Part shown: positions 34,383 through 46,453 of the stretch, one piece after another
Layout: each line of letters opens with the position of its first letter
How positions within the stretch are numbered: position 1 is the stretch's first letter
NCBI GenBank assembly: GCA_963969345.1
Contig: OZ017766.1
Span: 2,170,001 to 2,234,000 of the forward strand
DNA length: 64,000 nt
Source: Turbatrix aceti
Taxonomy: Eukaryota > Nematoda > Chromadorea > Rhabditida > Panagrolaimidae
Reading direction: 5' to 3'
Notes under the pieces: generated by a model
Told to the model about the DNA's origin: nothing
What the model saw: the letters and a program-made list of their open reading frames with translations, nothing else
The model's database searches: none
Position numbers and translations under genes: made by a program

Positions 34383-35560
34383 CTGCAACGGAGCTCGGAT
34401 AAATAAATCATGAACAACGTCCAAAAGCACCAACGTTATTGATCGCCATCAAAACCTAGTCTAAAATCGGAGCGGGCCAAGCAAACCCAAATCGAAGGGG
34501 TGGCCAAAGCGCCAGAGGTCCAACAAAAGCTCTCAATAATCGCGTGCAAGTCGATATTGTGACAGACAGATCCACAACGGTCATCAAAAATGCACACAAC
34601 AGATGCTGTTGCCGACGCCTAGGTCTGTTTCTTCCCGGTTCGCCCCCGCCCCACTCAATACGCGTTCAAAACGACCGCCCCGGCAGATTCCGTCGATGAG
34701 CGAAGATAAACTCCGTCGAACAAAGCCCCAAGCAACGATACGAAAAAGCAAGAGATAAACTTTTTCTAAATTGAAACATAGACCCGCTCACGAGGTGTGT
34801 GTGCGTTCGGGCGTGCGTCCGGAAGTTTTCGTTGCTTGTGCACGAGGCGTGCGCACCTGGCTGGAGCGAACCGTTCACGTTCGTTCGTTCGCATCCAGAA
34901 AACTGGAGTTTTGAAGATTGCCTGTTCGAATGCGCATTCTGTTCCGCGTGCAATTGCCGTGACGGAGAGGGGGGCTGGCATGCCGAGCACGGAACGAGCA
35001 CGGTCAGTCAGTCAAATGACGTCGATCATGATCGATGCGGGGAGCAGCCAATTGCTCCGGTCACCCGGCGGCTGCGCAAACCCACCACTGTGTGCGGTGC
35101 TCGCTCGGTCCGTTACGACAACTACACGCCGCGCCGCCTGCGCAAATGACCGACGGCGATGAGGGGGGGGGGCAGGAGAGTGACCTGGATGCGTCGACGA
35201 CGCGACGAGTTCTCGCGTGTTGCGCACAGGTCGGCCGGCATCCTCTCACACCAATCGTGGTTTGTTGACACCCGGTACGCACCTCTTTTCGGCATCAGGC
35301 CTTTTTTATCCAAGTGCGACTTGTTGCGAAATCGCTCCTCTGGCCCCCTCCCTGCGAGAAGACTCAGGGTCCCGTCCGGCTAGCAGCAAAACCAGTCAGG
35401 CCAGCGCGAGGAGTGCTTTTGTTGTTTTGCCTTGTACTTACAACTCTTCATACATTCGTCGTCGCGGTTGCGTTCTTTTTCCTGATCCTCCTCGACGATC
35501 CCCGCCTCTGATCCAACCGCACGAAAATCAATTGGCGTCTCTCGTCATCTAGTGGGCTGG
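34383..35560. other. Intergenic, contains the missing BTBD10 5' exon(s)
   Basis: 1.2 kb between divergently transcribed genes. The first BTBD10 exon must lie here or further away, but I could not choose a credible ATG exon. A poly-G run occurs at about 35162-35171. Confidence 0.4.
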
Positions 35561-35905
35561 ATGGATTCTTACGCGCTACTACAGGTCCTCTTTTCCTTCG
35601 TCCTGCACGTCATTGGCGTCTCTGCCGGTCTATGGATCTGGTATCTCTTTCCGAAACACGTGAGTTCGTCCCCGGAAGCTACAGGGGGTGCGGTTCACTT
35701 TTACACATTTTTTGTTACCGTAAAAAACCCGTACAGTAGAAATCGGAAAACAAACCTGAAAAAATACAGATTTGAGCATTGCGTCGCTTCCGGACCTGAC
35801 GACAATTTTTTTCAGCCACTCAAACACGTAACAAGACTTCCGATAGAGAAGCGCCGGCTGCTCGACTGTGCGGACACCTCGGAAGCCTATCGCCACCTTG
35901 GATGA
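35561..35905 (+). CDS. 62-aa membrane microprotein
   Basis: Exon 1 is 35561-35659 and exon 2 is 35816-35905, with a 156-nt intron that keeps the frame (GTGAGT...TTTTTTTCAG). The product has one hydrophobic segment near its start (LLQVLFSFVLHVIGVSAGLW, about residues 6-25) followed by IWYLFPKH and a basic then acidic tail (RLPIEKRRLLDCADTSEAYR). The hydrophobic N-terminus without a cleavage site suggests a single-pass anchor. I do not recognise a family. Support comes from the good ATG, canonical splice sites and the uniformly protein-like translation on both sides of the intron. Confidence 0.6.
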   Translation: MDSYALLQVLFSFVLHVIGVSAGLWIWYLFPKHVSSSPEATGGAVHFYTFFVTVKNPYSRNRKTNLKKYRFEHCVASGPDDNFFQPLKHVTRLPIEKRRLLDCADTSEAYRHLG

Positions 35906-36062
35906 CAGAAATTCCATGGCGACGTGAGACAAGCGGGCTCCGATCTCTGACGTCCCCTTTTGTTCTTCCCTCGTGCAAAGGCCTTATCACTGCTCTCTCA
36001 CACGGCTATGACGTTTTACATTACAAAAAAAAGACGATCCACGCAGAGAGACAACAACACAA

Positions 36063-36654
36063 TCAAAAGTCCCCGTAGGGCGGGCGCTCCTTGGTGAGGT
36101 GGACCCGCTTGTCGAGCCTCTTCTCCCAGTGGCAGTCGAGGTCGTAGGGCTTGTCGTCGACGAGGTAGTACTCGCCGTTGGGCAGCGGGCGGTGGCAGCA
36201 GAAGCACGTGAAGCAGCGTGGGTGCCAGTGCTTGTCTAGCGCGAGGAGGCACGTGTCGACGAGCACCTCGTGGCAACCTGCAACGCACCTGGCTCTCCGC
36301 AGACCGCCAAGGATAACACCCACCTGCACACTTGGGGTTGAACTTCTCACTGAAGCACTGCACGCAGTAGGGGTCGTTGTCGGCGGCCTGGAAGGTCTGT
36401 CGGATGGGCTTCTTGCAGCCCTGGCAGATGAAGTGGTCCGGGTGCCAGAGCCGGTTCATCGCGATGATGGCCTCTTCGCCGAGACTCGTGTGGCACATTG
36501 CGCAGTGCCGTCTTTCGTCCGACGGCACGAACATGCCCCCGGCGTGGCCGGTGCCGGTCGCGCCGCCGCCACCGGGCAGCTGCTTGACCGAGACCTGCGC
36601 GGTCGTCGTCGACTGTGCCGAAATCTTGGGACCATGCGCGACTGCCGCTGCCAT
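36063..36654 (-). CDS. Two-LIM-domain protein
   Basis: Exons 36654-36324 and 36277-36063 (46-nt intron), 181 aa. A low-complexity N-terminus (about 45 residues, Gly/Ala/Thr) is followed by LIM1 (CAMCHTSLGEEAIIAMNRLW to YCVQCFSEKF) and LIM2 (CAG|CHEVLVDTCLLALDKHWHP to PYDLDCHWEKRL). Each has the zinc-binding C-x2-C, H-x2-C, C-x2-C and C/H ligands of a double zinc finger. The arrangement with WHP-x-HF/CF spacing is most like paxillin/leupaxin-family LIM pairs, which act at integrin adhesions, but the protein is far too short for paxillin. It could be a small adhesion or signalling adaptor. A named orthologue is not assigned. Confidence 0.82.
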
Positions 36655-37116
36655 TGGTGCCCGTGGAGAGACGAAACGCTTTTCTGATCAACAAAGCACT
36701 GAGCTGCGCGCAAGCAGGCAACAAAGTGACGAGAACGACGATCGAAGTGCGGGTGCGAGTCGAGGTTTTTATGTCCAGACCTGCGCTTATGCAAAATACG
36801 ATCCCCCATCCCGCAGCTGGACGTGCAGAGTCCCCCGCCTCGGAGTTTCGCGGTCCCGGCCGGCGAAGGCATGCGGAGACGTGCAAGCAAGTCAATGGTC
36901 TTTCAGCCTTGTTGTTTGTACCGGCTTCCAGCTCTATGACGATAAACTTTTCGGTCGCCTGAGCACTGATTCGATTTCCGTGCGCAAAGGTCCCTTGAAT
37001 TTTGCACGCTGCTTTGCGGCATGCGTCACCCCGTCCCTTGGGCCCGGATGTCGACAATCGTATACACAGGCGTCTTTTATTAGCAACTCAGACGTAATCA
37101 GTCTCCAGGACGTACA

Positions 37117-37688
37117 TCAAGAAGTAACTTTGAGGATCATGTTCTTGGTGGGGATCTGCTGCTCGGTCGCTCGCTTCCACTCGACGAGCGCGTTGTCACC
37201 GCCCTGGGCACCCAGCAGAAGGTACACGATGCAGATCTTGTCCTTGGACTTCTTGGCTTTTTCGATTCGCTTGACCGTCACCTGAAAAAGGCAGCGGTCG
37301 GGCAGCAGACACTCTGACTACAGAAATTGTATTTTGGCAAAAAATAACGAGTGTATTTTTAAATTGCGATTTTTGTTGCTTAAAACACTGTTGCTTTCAA
37401 CTTTAGAACGCAGCTTTTTTCTGCTCGCCCCCAGACACCCACGCTGGCCGTTTTCTTGGCTTCGATGATGCCCGCGCAGTCGACGATGCTGAGGCGCTCG
37501 TTGCTCGTACACTTGACCTTGAAGAGGATGGGCTCCTGGCCTTCGTTGTGGAGCTTGAGCTTGGTCTTGCTGCCTACGGAGTCCAAACCCAGGAGGGTCT
37601 TGTCGCTGGGTTCTACGCTAAGACCGTTGTAGTCGTCTGGAAATGGCACGAATTCGACGTCGTGACTGTCGTGTCCTCCTGTCGCCAT
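37117..37688 (-). CDS. MSP-domain protein
   Basis: Exons 37688-37443 and 37281-37117 (161-nt intron), 136 aa from the ATG at 37688. The major-sperm-protein fold covers most of it: LSVEPSDKTLLGL starts the immunoglobulin-like sandwich, and KLKLHNEGQEPILFKVKCTS is the conserved strand pair. TASV|TVKRIEKAKKSKDKICI crosses the intron, and ALVEWKRATEQQIPTKNMIL ends the domain. Stand-alone MSP-domain proteins are hugely expanded in nematodes and include cytoskeletal and VAP-like adaptors. The sequence is too divergent for a canonical sperm MSP. A second in-frame ATG at 37829 would add 47 residues, so the true start is uncertain. Confidence 0.82.
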
Positions 37689-38978
37689 CGCTGGAGCATT
37701 TACACGCGAGGAATTTGCACACATGCAGAGATCAGGCATCTGCAGCACCCGATGCAAATTTCTATTTTTGGCAAGTTGTCGCTTGCACTCGTCTTGCAAG
37801 TCGCAAAGAAGACCTCCAAGAAATCCCATCCATTGCGTTGACAGTTGACAGCCGATTTGGGAATGGCATTGTTTTGCAGTTTTCTTTCCAATAAATCATG
37901 CTTCCTGTTTACGCAATGTTTTCCGGGGCTCAGATAGCTTATGCATGCATTTTTTTCACGGTTTTCAAATGCTAAAGTTTCGAAATGTCAATTGAATGTA
38001 GTTTCGGCTCGGTGACAACACGCCACTTTCATCCGCGTCAAAAGCGCCGAAATAAGTCCCGGTCCTGTTAAAGGTCATTTCAACGAATTCAACTGCCGTT
38101 CTATAAACAAGTGTAAAAATATTGTCGTTTCCCGCAGCTGAAATCGGCGTGAGAAATGATTTTTGATGCCGCTGCTTTGGATTAGGATGAGCTGCGGTTT
38201 TAATCCCCAGGAACGGCAGCTGAGATCTTCCCGGATGATTATGACCAAACTTTGAAGTCAACAGTGACGTGACTGCCAAAAATAACAAGGCAGTGTCATT
38301 CAAAAAATCCACTTCCACGATTTGCAATCCGCGTAATCGGTCAACAGAGGATTCTGGGCCATTTGTCAGTGGCCTCAGGGGTCTTCTGCAGAGGGCAGTA
38401 GTCCTTCACGAGCGATGGCACCTTGAAGGCTTCCCGGGTGCATCGCTCAAGTCGCCGAACCCGCAGAGAGCGCCTCTGCTAATTCAGAGCTCGTGAAGCA
38501 CGCTTCATTTAACGTGCCACGTGTTGTGACCCCGTTAACATGCTTTCTCTTTTAATAACGGCATTTCTTACCAAACTAATGCCGAATAAGGAAGTTGTTC
38601 TCGATTTCCACTCTCCTGCTTCTGGCGTGCGGACGGCGCAGTGCCATTTGGTGAATGACGCTGTCTTTTCCGCCTCTCGCAAAAAAAGAGACACGGAAGT
38701 GGCAGATGACATGACTTCTCGATCTTTTATTCCCAAAACTTTACTAGAAATAAACACTTTGAAAAATACAATAACTAACGATCTATGAAAAGCCCGGAAA
38801 ATCAAAACGGGGATTCTGGGAAGAAATGTGCTTAAAAAATGCATAAAGTAAAAAATCTGTGTCGCAAAAGAGATCTTCTTCGGAAGAGGGGTGATTTCTT
38901 TGGAATGCCGAAAATATGAGCGGGGTATTCTTGCTGTGTCTGCTGCGCAGTGTTTCTCGTCGCCACCGACTCGCTGAA
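37689..38978. other. Intergenic, 1.3 kb
   Basis: I see no supported gene. An open minus-strand frame at 37965-38327 lacks an early ATG and splice partners and was not accepted. Confidence 0.4.
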
Positions 38979-40254
38979 TCACGCCAGGATGCCTGCGAAG
39001 GAGCCGAACGAGACCATGATGGCGTGCAGGACCCCGATGCACGTGCACTGGCCCATTGGCTCGTCCATGTCGCGGTGGTTGCTCGACCGCCACGAGTAGA
39101 TCGTGATGGGGTCGCCCTCGTACTGGTTGCAGTACTCGGCGCACTTGTCGCGGTGTATCAGGGGCTGCTCGGCGACGATGACGCCGGAGAGTTCGTGGTC
39201 CCAGAACTGGTCCCTGTCGTCGTCATCTGAAACCAGGAAGAACGTGATTAACTAAGTGCTTCTTTTTTTGTCCTCGCGAATGAATGGAGTGCTGTCCGGC
39301 TACCTGTCGGCTAAATTAGGTGCCCTTTCGCTGCTTTCATGCCGACCCAGACGTTTCGTGTCAATGCTGTCCCTCTAGGCTACAGTACTCCGATGTATGC
39401 GCCCCCGGTGTCCGGCCAACCATTTTTTTGCCCGGTGGCAACATGGAACAAAGTTAAACAACTCTTCTACAGAAATATACACTTCCGTCTTCGGCGTACA
39501 GTTCGCCTTTTAGGGCGTCAAAAGAAACGCTTTAATCTCTGTTCGCTAGCATTTTCCGAGGTCGCAAATGTCACAGGCACTGAGGTATGCCAAATTCGGC
39601 GCTTTCAGAGGTCTCTTTTCGTCCGGATGGAAAAAGCACTCACCTGTGTTGAGGCAGAGCCCAAATATGGAATTAGGCTTGTTAGAGATAGTGCCGTTCA
39701 GAGACCTGCTCTTCAGCGTGCACTCGCCCTCGTTGAACTCGAAGCCCATGCAGCAGATGTCAGACTTGCAAAGGATGGCGCAGTCCTTCTGCGTGATACC
39801 GTAGTCCCGGCGGTAGTCCGAGCCGTGAATCGTCATGCCGGGTCCAAAATAAAAACAACTCCCTGAAAAACACAAATTTCGGGGTTAATTGCCGAGTCCA
39901 CACAAATCAAAGACAAAGAGGCCAGGAATAGCAACACGTGCACCAAGTGCCCTGGCATGACATCAGCCTCGACCAGACTTGAATTCACCCGTAATTACGC
40001 AACAACGTCTAAAATAACAACGACAACGTACCGCTGACGAGGGGCAGCATCGCCGCCACCAACAGCGCGACGCGGAGTATGCCGAAGCAGGTCACTGGAC
40101 GCAGACGAACTATCGCTGGCGGCTGACAGTGCCGATGGTCTTCGGGCGAGGATGCGTGGGAGCTGGAACGGGGAGCAATGGCCGTGGAGGACGAGTGAGG
40201 GGATACCGGTATGCAATGATTGTTCATGGAAGTGGAGGGCTCGTCTGGACGCAT
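38979..40254 (-). CDS. Membrane-anchored protein with PAN/apple-like cysteine modules
   Basis: Exons 40254-40032, 39862-39644 and 39226-38979 (introns 169 and 417 nt), 229 aa. The N-terminus is hydrophilic and precedes a single hydrophobic stretch (CFGILRVALLVAAMLPLVSG, about residues 55-74), so a type II anchor is likely. Exon 2 encodes a PAN/apple-like module, CFYFGPGMTIHGSDYRRDYG then CAILCKSDICCMGFEF and CTLKSRS. Exon 3 begins acidic and carries a second, shorter set of cysteines (DKCAEYCNQYEG and GQCTCIG). PAN modules bind proteins or carbohydrates. Family identity beyond that is unknown. A ttttcag acceptor lies 16 bp before the ATG. Confidence 0.68.
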
Positions 40255-43130
40255 GGGTGCTGCTGTCAATCTGAAAAGGCCCAGCTGGGGTTAATGGCCG
40301 TCGGCGCGCGCCTCGACTCGATTTTCAATCAACAAAGTGGACGACAGGGAACGCACGAGCTCGGGAATCTGCATCCTCACCCCGTCTTCCTCTCAAAAAG
40401 GAAGGAGAACTTTTGCGCCCCTGACGAGCCCCTCCGCGAGATGCAGCGGGCGGAGTCAGCACCTCCTGCAACTGTGCCATGATTTTTTGGAATACAGAGG
40501 CATGACGTGGGCAATTCAGAGGCAGTCAACCAGGTGGAAGTCAACTTTGTTCGATGGCAGCAGTTGAGATTTTTGTTTTTTTTCGGCTTAAAACAGCAGC
40601 TATAATCACTTCCCTCCGTCCCCGCCACCTGTAGAAACTAGGAGTCATCAGCGTCCACTTCCTGGAGTGGTCTGCGCTGCGAGTAGCTAACCGACTGTGA
40701 ACGGAAACAGTTCTGCGAAGATTAGGTTGGAGTCAGGAATGCGAGACGTCAGCGGCGTGACGCGGCTGTCACCAGCACAGAGACAACCTCGCTGGCAGGT
40801 CGCTTGTGCCGACGAAAAAGTGCCAAACAATGAATGAACAAGTTGGGAAGCGAGAATTTGCGTCACTTATTTTGGATAATAAAAGATTCACATGCACACT
40901 CGTTTTCAGGACACCCCTCGGTGGGGAACGCTCAGCGGCTGGCGATGAAGTGTAAAAACATTTGACAGTGCGTGATGAGCCCTGAAAACAAAACAAATAA
41001 GGAAGTGGCGGCCAGCACTACAGTAAGCCCCCTGCCGCCAGTGCTTTTTGGATCCGCAACCTGACAGCTTCAGCTCAAGTCCGCCTGGATATGATGGGCT
41101 ACGATAAGCGACCACAAATCCGAAGGGTGCCACCTTCAGACGGGTTATGCATAAAACAAATGACCGAGTGACGCAGAAGATGAAAGCGCTCCCGCGAAAG
41201 GCAAGGAAGTGACAAGTGCGAAACTATTTTATGCACCACGGCAGGCCATTTCTGGCACGCAGACGGGCCGGCTCCAAAAAATAAGGAAACGCTCTGGGAT
41301 TCGATGATGCGCCAGATACGGGAGGCACATGTGCGGCAAAAGCGAAACCACCATCATTATCAAGCTATCATCCCGGGCCACGGCCTCCTGGGATTTGAAC
41401 GCGGGGGTTGCTGGGGGCAAATGATAAACGGCAGGGACTTTGAAGGGCACTGTACGGCACCCGGCGGTTGACGTCATGCCATGCAACTCCCGGGAAAGCG
41501 CAATTAGCCCGGATGTCTGTGAACCCGGTGCAGATCGACCGTGAACGACGCAGTGCTCGCACCAGTGCCTAACAACCAATGAACGAGTTTTTATAAATAT
41601 CTGCCGCATCCAAAACGGGTACGAGGAAGGCGTCTGAGCACTCGTAAGTCGCTATGATCTGTCGAGGAATTTGAAAGAGGGGTGCCGAGTTGCTTCCGGT
41701 CGAAAACCAAATCCTGATTTAAAAATACAATCTATCTGCTCAACGCACAGTGAAAACTCACTCAAATAACCCCTCTGACGACACTCTGCCCTGTTCATCC
41801 CCCGAGCCAGCTGCAACCACCGCACCGGCTACGCAACAGGAAAGCTCATCCTCCTTCAAAGTAAGCTACCTGATTCCGTCGGTTACGTCAGCTTGGTCTG
41901 TACGAGGAAAACAATGGCAGTGTTTTCAATTATCGTCTTACAAGGTCCAAATCCGTCTTCAACACACCCAATAAGCCGCAGTAGAACCAATTTGGACACC
42001 TAATCTCAGCCGCTGACAGGTTTTAACAATGACCCCCCCAAACGCACAAAAACAGACCAATTAAAAAATGCATTGTGTTACGTGTATTCAAAAAAACAAA
42101 ATTTTGACCGTACAAAAAACAATTCGTGCAGAAAAGCCATAAACTGTACTCTAAGGCTGTCAAAAATCGACTACTACGCGGAGGGGGGGGGGGCAATTCC
42201 TCGAATTCCGAGGCGCTCAGTGAGCAGCGTTTTCATTTGAGTTGATCGAGAACAATCGAAATTACGCTCATTTCCGGGCCTAATTTCTTCCGCATTTCCT
42301 GCAGCCTGAATTGGGACTCGAATCTTTTGAAATGCTTCAAAAAGTAAAGCTCGGGAGGAAATGCCGCCAGCAGCGAGGCGTGTTGTTTTGGGCAACCGCC
42401 TCCCCCCTCACCTTGCAGGGCACTGCACTCATCGGCCTCTGCTTCGGTCGCTGGGCGCAGAATCCCCGGATGGCCTCGGGCACACTTTTGTCCGGAAGGC
42501 GCGGTGCACTTCCCGTAAGTGCACGCCGCCTGGTCCGCCGCGTCACCGCCTACGCGACTACAGTAGTCTCAGAAGTCGCAGGAAAGACCAAGTCACAAAG
42601 GAAGATCACGGCAAATGCCACCGTCTGCGCCAACAAAGAGTGTACCTTATTTGTCTCAGGGGACACATGTTGCTCCCCCTCATGTCATTTGACAGCCCTT
42701 TCCAAGTACTACTCTTTAGCCGTAATCGGCTCTCAAAAGTTACAGCAAAGTCTAAAAATTGTGTTTCTATTTTAAGAGTTCTGAAGATTATCCTATCGTT
42801 ACACGACACTTTTATTCCAATTTGTCATGAAACTTTGGTAATGGGTAGTCCCCCTCAATGGTTTACCGTAGCCGTATGTACTGTTACGATATCTGTAAAA
42901 AAAGCCACCGACGGAGTAGCACCTGTTTTTGACAGCTTGCTGGCTGCTTTCAAACAACAAGGCCCTCCAGAAGGAGCATCCATAACTCCGAGCTCCCTGG
43001 CTGACCGAGTTTCTCGAACGCACACGCCTTTCAAATGTCACCCTTCAAACGCCACACACGATTTTCATATCACCAGGATCGGGTGGATAAATAACAAATA
43101 AATCTAGCCAGGGAGATGAAATCTAAATAA
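40255..43130. other. Intergenic, 2.9 kb
   Basis: No supported gene on either strand. Open frames around 42311-43101 (+) lack family character and splice partners. A run of 12 G occurs at about 42183-42194. Confidence 0.45.
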
Positions 43131-45461
43131 TTAGCTCGAAGACCGCGTTGAAAGACCGAGTGCGTTGTCCTCGTCGTCATCGGTGTCGGGGAGAACGTCG
43201 TCGGGGTCGTCGCTGTCGACGACCTGGGTGCGCAGAAGGTCTCCGTAGTACTGCATGAGCGAGGCAAGCGAATGCGCGGCTTCTTCGTGGTTGGTTTTGT
43301 GACCCAACGAGTTGTCGAAGAGCTAAAAGTTTATTCAGAGCACATCCAACATGCGCTAACCTTCAGAAAATCATTCAAAAGCACACTCACATTATCTTCG
43401 ACGGTCTCCAGCTCCTGGACGAGCTTCTGACGCTGCGCGTCGTCGGTCAGCATGTTGAGGAAGATCTTGGACAGCTCCCGCGCCTCGAAGAGCGCGTAAG
43501 ACAAACGCTGCTTCTGGTACGAAACCTTATCGTCATCGGACTAAAGTAAAAAATTCGTCCAAAGTCAAATAAAAGGCAAAAACGCACCGCATCCACCGGC
43601 GCCAAATTTCTTGGCAGAAAGGTGGAATCACCGGTCGTATCGACGAGTTTGTCGTCGTGCACCTCGACAATGTGCGAGTCAAGCAGCTGCTGTACAAAGT
43701 CGTTGCCCAGACGAACGCCGTGAATGTAGAGCGGATCAAAGTCCTCTGCTCTCGCGGAGGAGGGCTCCGGAGCCCGCCCCATGTCGAGATCCATCGCGGC
43801 GATGGCCGCCGCGGCATCGAACGACGAAATGTCGTGCAGAAAAGACGACGCCCGCGCACCTGATTTCTTTTTTCGACTTTTTTTCTTCGACGACGCCACG
43901 CTGAGTTTCTTCCGAATCGGCTGCGTCGTCGGGGTGCTGCCGCCGATTTCGCGGGCCCTCTGCAGACGGGCTTCGGCTTCGATGAGTCGCAGCTCGGTTT
44001 TCAGAAGATCCAGGGATTCGTGGAGCTTCTCCCTGTCGTCAGGGTCAAACAAAAACTTTGGAAGGTCCTCGGAAGGGTTCGATGAACAAAGTACCGCGTC
44101 GTAAGAATTCTGGTTGAAATTCAACTTTGAAAGTCCTTGAACTGAACCCTCGTCGTCGGCGGAATCCATTTCAACGTCCGGAGCGCCTGAGACCCCACTG
44201 GGGCCGGCTCCGCCGTCGTTCAACTCGGCGTCCTCTTCGTCGGACGTGGGATACTCGTGGTCGTCAGTACCGCCTTCGACTCGTGTGTAAATCACGTCTT
44301 GGTCATCCACGCCGTTCTGAATGTTGGGGTCCAGTTCCTCAGGCTCCAGGATCTGGAGGTCCAGTATTTTCGTGCCGTTAATGTTAGTTTCCAGAGACGA
44401 CTCAGAAAACTGCATAGAACTGCTCTCATGAGAACGGTTTTCTAAAATTAAAAAATTAAAAAAAACAGCTCGGAGCAGCAGAAATGTTTCATAAAACAAA
44501 AGACAACCCAGTACACTTTCTGGGAAACAACACAGCCCCCAGAACCTACCAAAAAACTCTGGAAAGTTCTTGTGGACCAGTCTGTCGACGGTGGAAGCCT
44601 TGAACCGCTTGAGCACGTCTTCGGAGAGGGCCGGCAGGAGTTGCTCGATCCAGGCCCACCAGACCTCGACGAGGAGCATGTCTTCGTTGTCTTTTTCAGC
44701 ACACCGCTGCCGGTAGGTGGCAGAAGGCCTCGGCGGGAAGCCGTGACTCCCGGAGGCCCCCTGATACAGGTGATGACGGTACGGGGCTTCGGTTACGGGC
44801 TCGATGGATACCTCGCTGGTCTCGGTGAGCTGCGGAAGGCCGGTCGAGAGCAGCGCGACCTGCCGGAGACACGTTTCCTGCTGCGCACGCTGCCGAAGAA
44901 ACTGCTTCTCCAACTCCACATGGAAGTCGCCAAGCTCGTCGGCAGGAAAGCACCTTGGGAACTCGATGAAGCGATTTTGCACGACTTGAAGAAAGTCCAG
45001 AAATCGGGTCGAAGAGGCGGACTCCATGATGCGCGGGAAATCAACGGGTTCGAAGTCGGCGACCAATTTGACGTTGCCCAGACTTTGCTCCACAGTATGC
45101 TCTTCGCCTTCCACGTCGGCGTCTTCGACCTCCTCGTCACTGACGACCACCTCTTCGTCCTCGGAGGCGGTAGCGGAAGTCTGGGCACGCGGGTAGCAGC
45201 CGTCCTCGACCACCTGGTCCCAGAGCGCAATGGCCTCCGGGCAGTTTCCATTGCCGTTGTTTTCTCTTTTGCAGGCATGCTGCACATTGGCTATTTCTCG
45301 GTCGCCGTCGGCTTCGACGGGATGGGATTCGGCATCTGCAAAGCACGTTATAAAAACCGCAATAAGAGTGTTCTTTTACCTTCTCCTTCGTTTCCAGTGA
45401 CCTCGTCAGGCGGAGGCTGTTCTTCTGGCTTTGCAGACGCGGAAGCAGATTCATCATCCAT
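43131..45461 (-). CDS. Large acidic protein of unknown family
   Basis: Five exons: 45461-45380, 45335-44550, 44441-43588, 43540-43391 and 43322-43131 (introns 44, 108, 47 and 68 nt), giving 687 aa. The N-terminal about 100 residues are very acidic (ASEDEEVVVSDEEVEDADVE). A helical region follows (LQVVQNRFIEFPRCFPADEL, WWAWIEQLLPALSEDVLKRF). A second acidic linker comes next, then a helical block with LLKTELRLIEAEARLQRARE and a Lys-rich patch (SSKKKSRKKKSG) that looks like a nuclear localisation signal. The last 150 residues are helical (RLSYALFEARELSKIF, QKLVQELETVEDN) and end in Asp-rich DPDDVLPDTDDDEDNA. This composition suggests a nuclear scaffold or chromatin-complex subunit. I considered TADA3-like proteins but could not support it. 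Confidence 0.78.
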
Positions 45462-46453
45462 CGGATATGACTCGAAAAGCACGAAATAGAAGCCTCGCGC
45501 TCGATAATCCGGCAACTTCGATTTTCTTTGCGAGAATTGTCAGGGCGTACGCACGCAAACAAATTCCCGGCAAATTGGTAACCAGTTCTTTTATCCGCAA
45601 CTAGGCGCCTTTTATGCAGCGCAATTGCGGAACGGTACAAAACGTGGTTTTTAAAAGCAGAAAGAAGAGTCAAAGTAATTTTAGATCAGCAGTCGCGACT
45701 GCGGTTTGTTATGGAAAAGATTCGACGTCAAAAGCCCCAACAGAAGGCGCAACTGGAAAATCCCTTCAGCCATGGCTTATCCAATGTTTTGCCTTTGCAG
45801 ATCGTTATTGCATCGGTTTATTGCGACAGTTAGTGCCTTCTTTTAGCATGATTTGTAGTTGGTGTAATTTGGTTAATGACTGGGTCAGTGTTCGTAATGT
45901 GATAAATTGCAAGTGGACGAGGCGGCGAGAGACGAACGAACGATATCGCGGTTACTGCGAAAGTTGTTGGCATGGGGCGGTTGTATCAGAGTTCAAAACA
46001 GCCTACTCATCGCGGCCGGCGCTTGGGCGGGTGGCCGCGGTCAGCTGGCCTACCTGCTGGCGGCCCTTCCGGCGGGGATGGCCGCGTTCCGATGCGACGC
46101 GATCAATTGCAGCGCGTTTCGTATCTCAAATAGGGCTTTGACTTTGCAATTGAAAAAAGTGATCAGCCACCCCGGATTAGGAGTCGCCGCTGGGCAAGTC
46201 AACGCGACCGCCATCAATCATCGCCGCCGCGATCCGTGCTCCGCCGCGCGCTGGGCGATACGGGAGATCTAGCGACTTGCGCCGTATCATATCCACTCGG
46301 TTCATTGTTGTTGCCGCGATCCGGCGTCAGTTCGAGCCCCCTGACCTTGGCTGGCCCAACACGCGTTCCGTTTGTCGGCGATCATCGTTACCCGGGCAAT
46401 CTCATTATTTTGACCAATTTCCTATCACCACTGCGTCCGTTTCAGTCGTGGCC
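45462..46453. promoter_or_regulatory. Divergent intergenic region
   Basis: 992 bp between the start codons of the acidic-protein gene (minus) and the Inscuteable gene (plus), so it should contain both promoters. No specific sites are recognised. Confidence 0.4.

Noticed and set aside
36377..37285. 302-codon open frame on the plus strand
   Set aside because: It lies antisense to the LIM gene, shows no domain or signal, and the opposite strand has a clean two-exon gene with zinc ligands.
37965..38327. 120-codon minus-strand frame with a hydrophobic start
   Set aside because: Its first codon is TTG, the first ATG is far inside, and no splice partners or family features are present.
41380..41410. 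tRNA-like B box (complement of ctgggatttgaacg)
   Set aside because: No acceptor stem, A box or anticodon arm could be drawn around it.
42361..43101. 246-codon plus-strand frame
   Set aside because: The frame is long, but composition changes along it and no signal, domain or splice pattern supports it. It runs into the 3' flank of the acidic-protein gene.
46236..46453. Upstream extension of the Inscuteable second-exon frame
   Set aside because: The frame through 46236-46686 is not the one used in exon 1. The ATG at 46454 in the other frame gives the INSC-like sequence and splices correctly at 46687.
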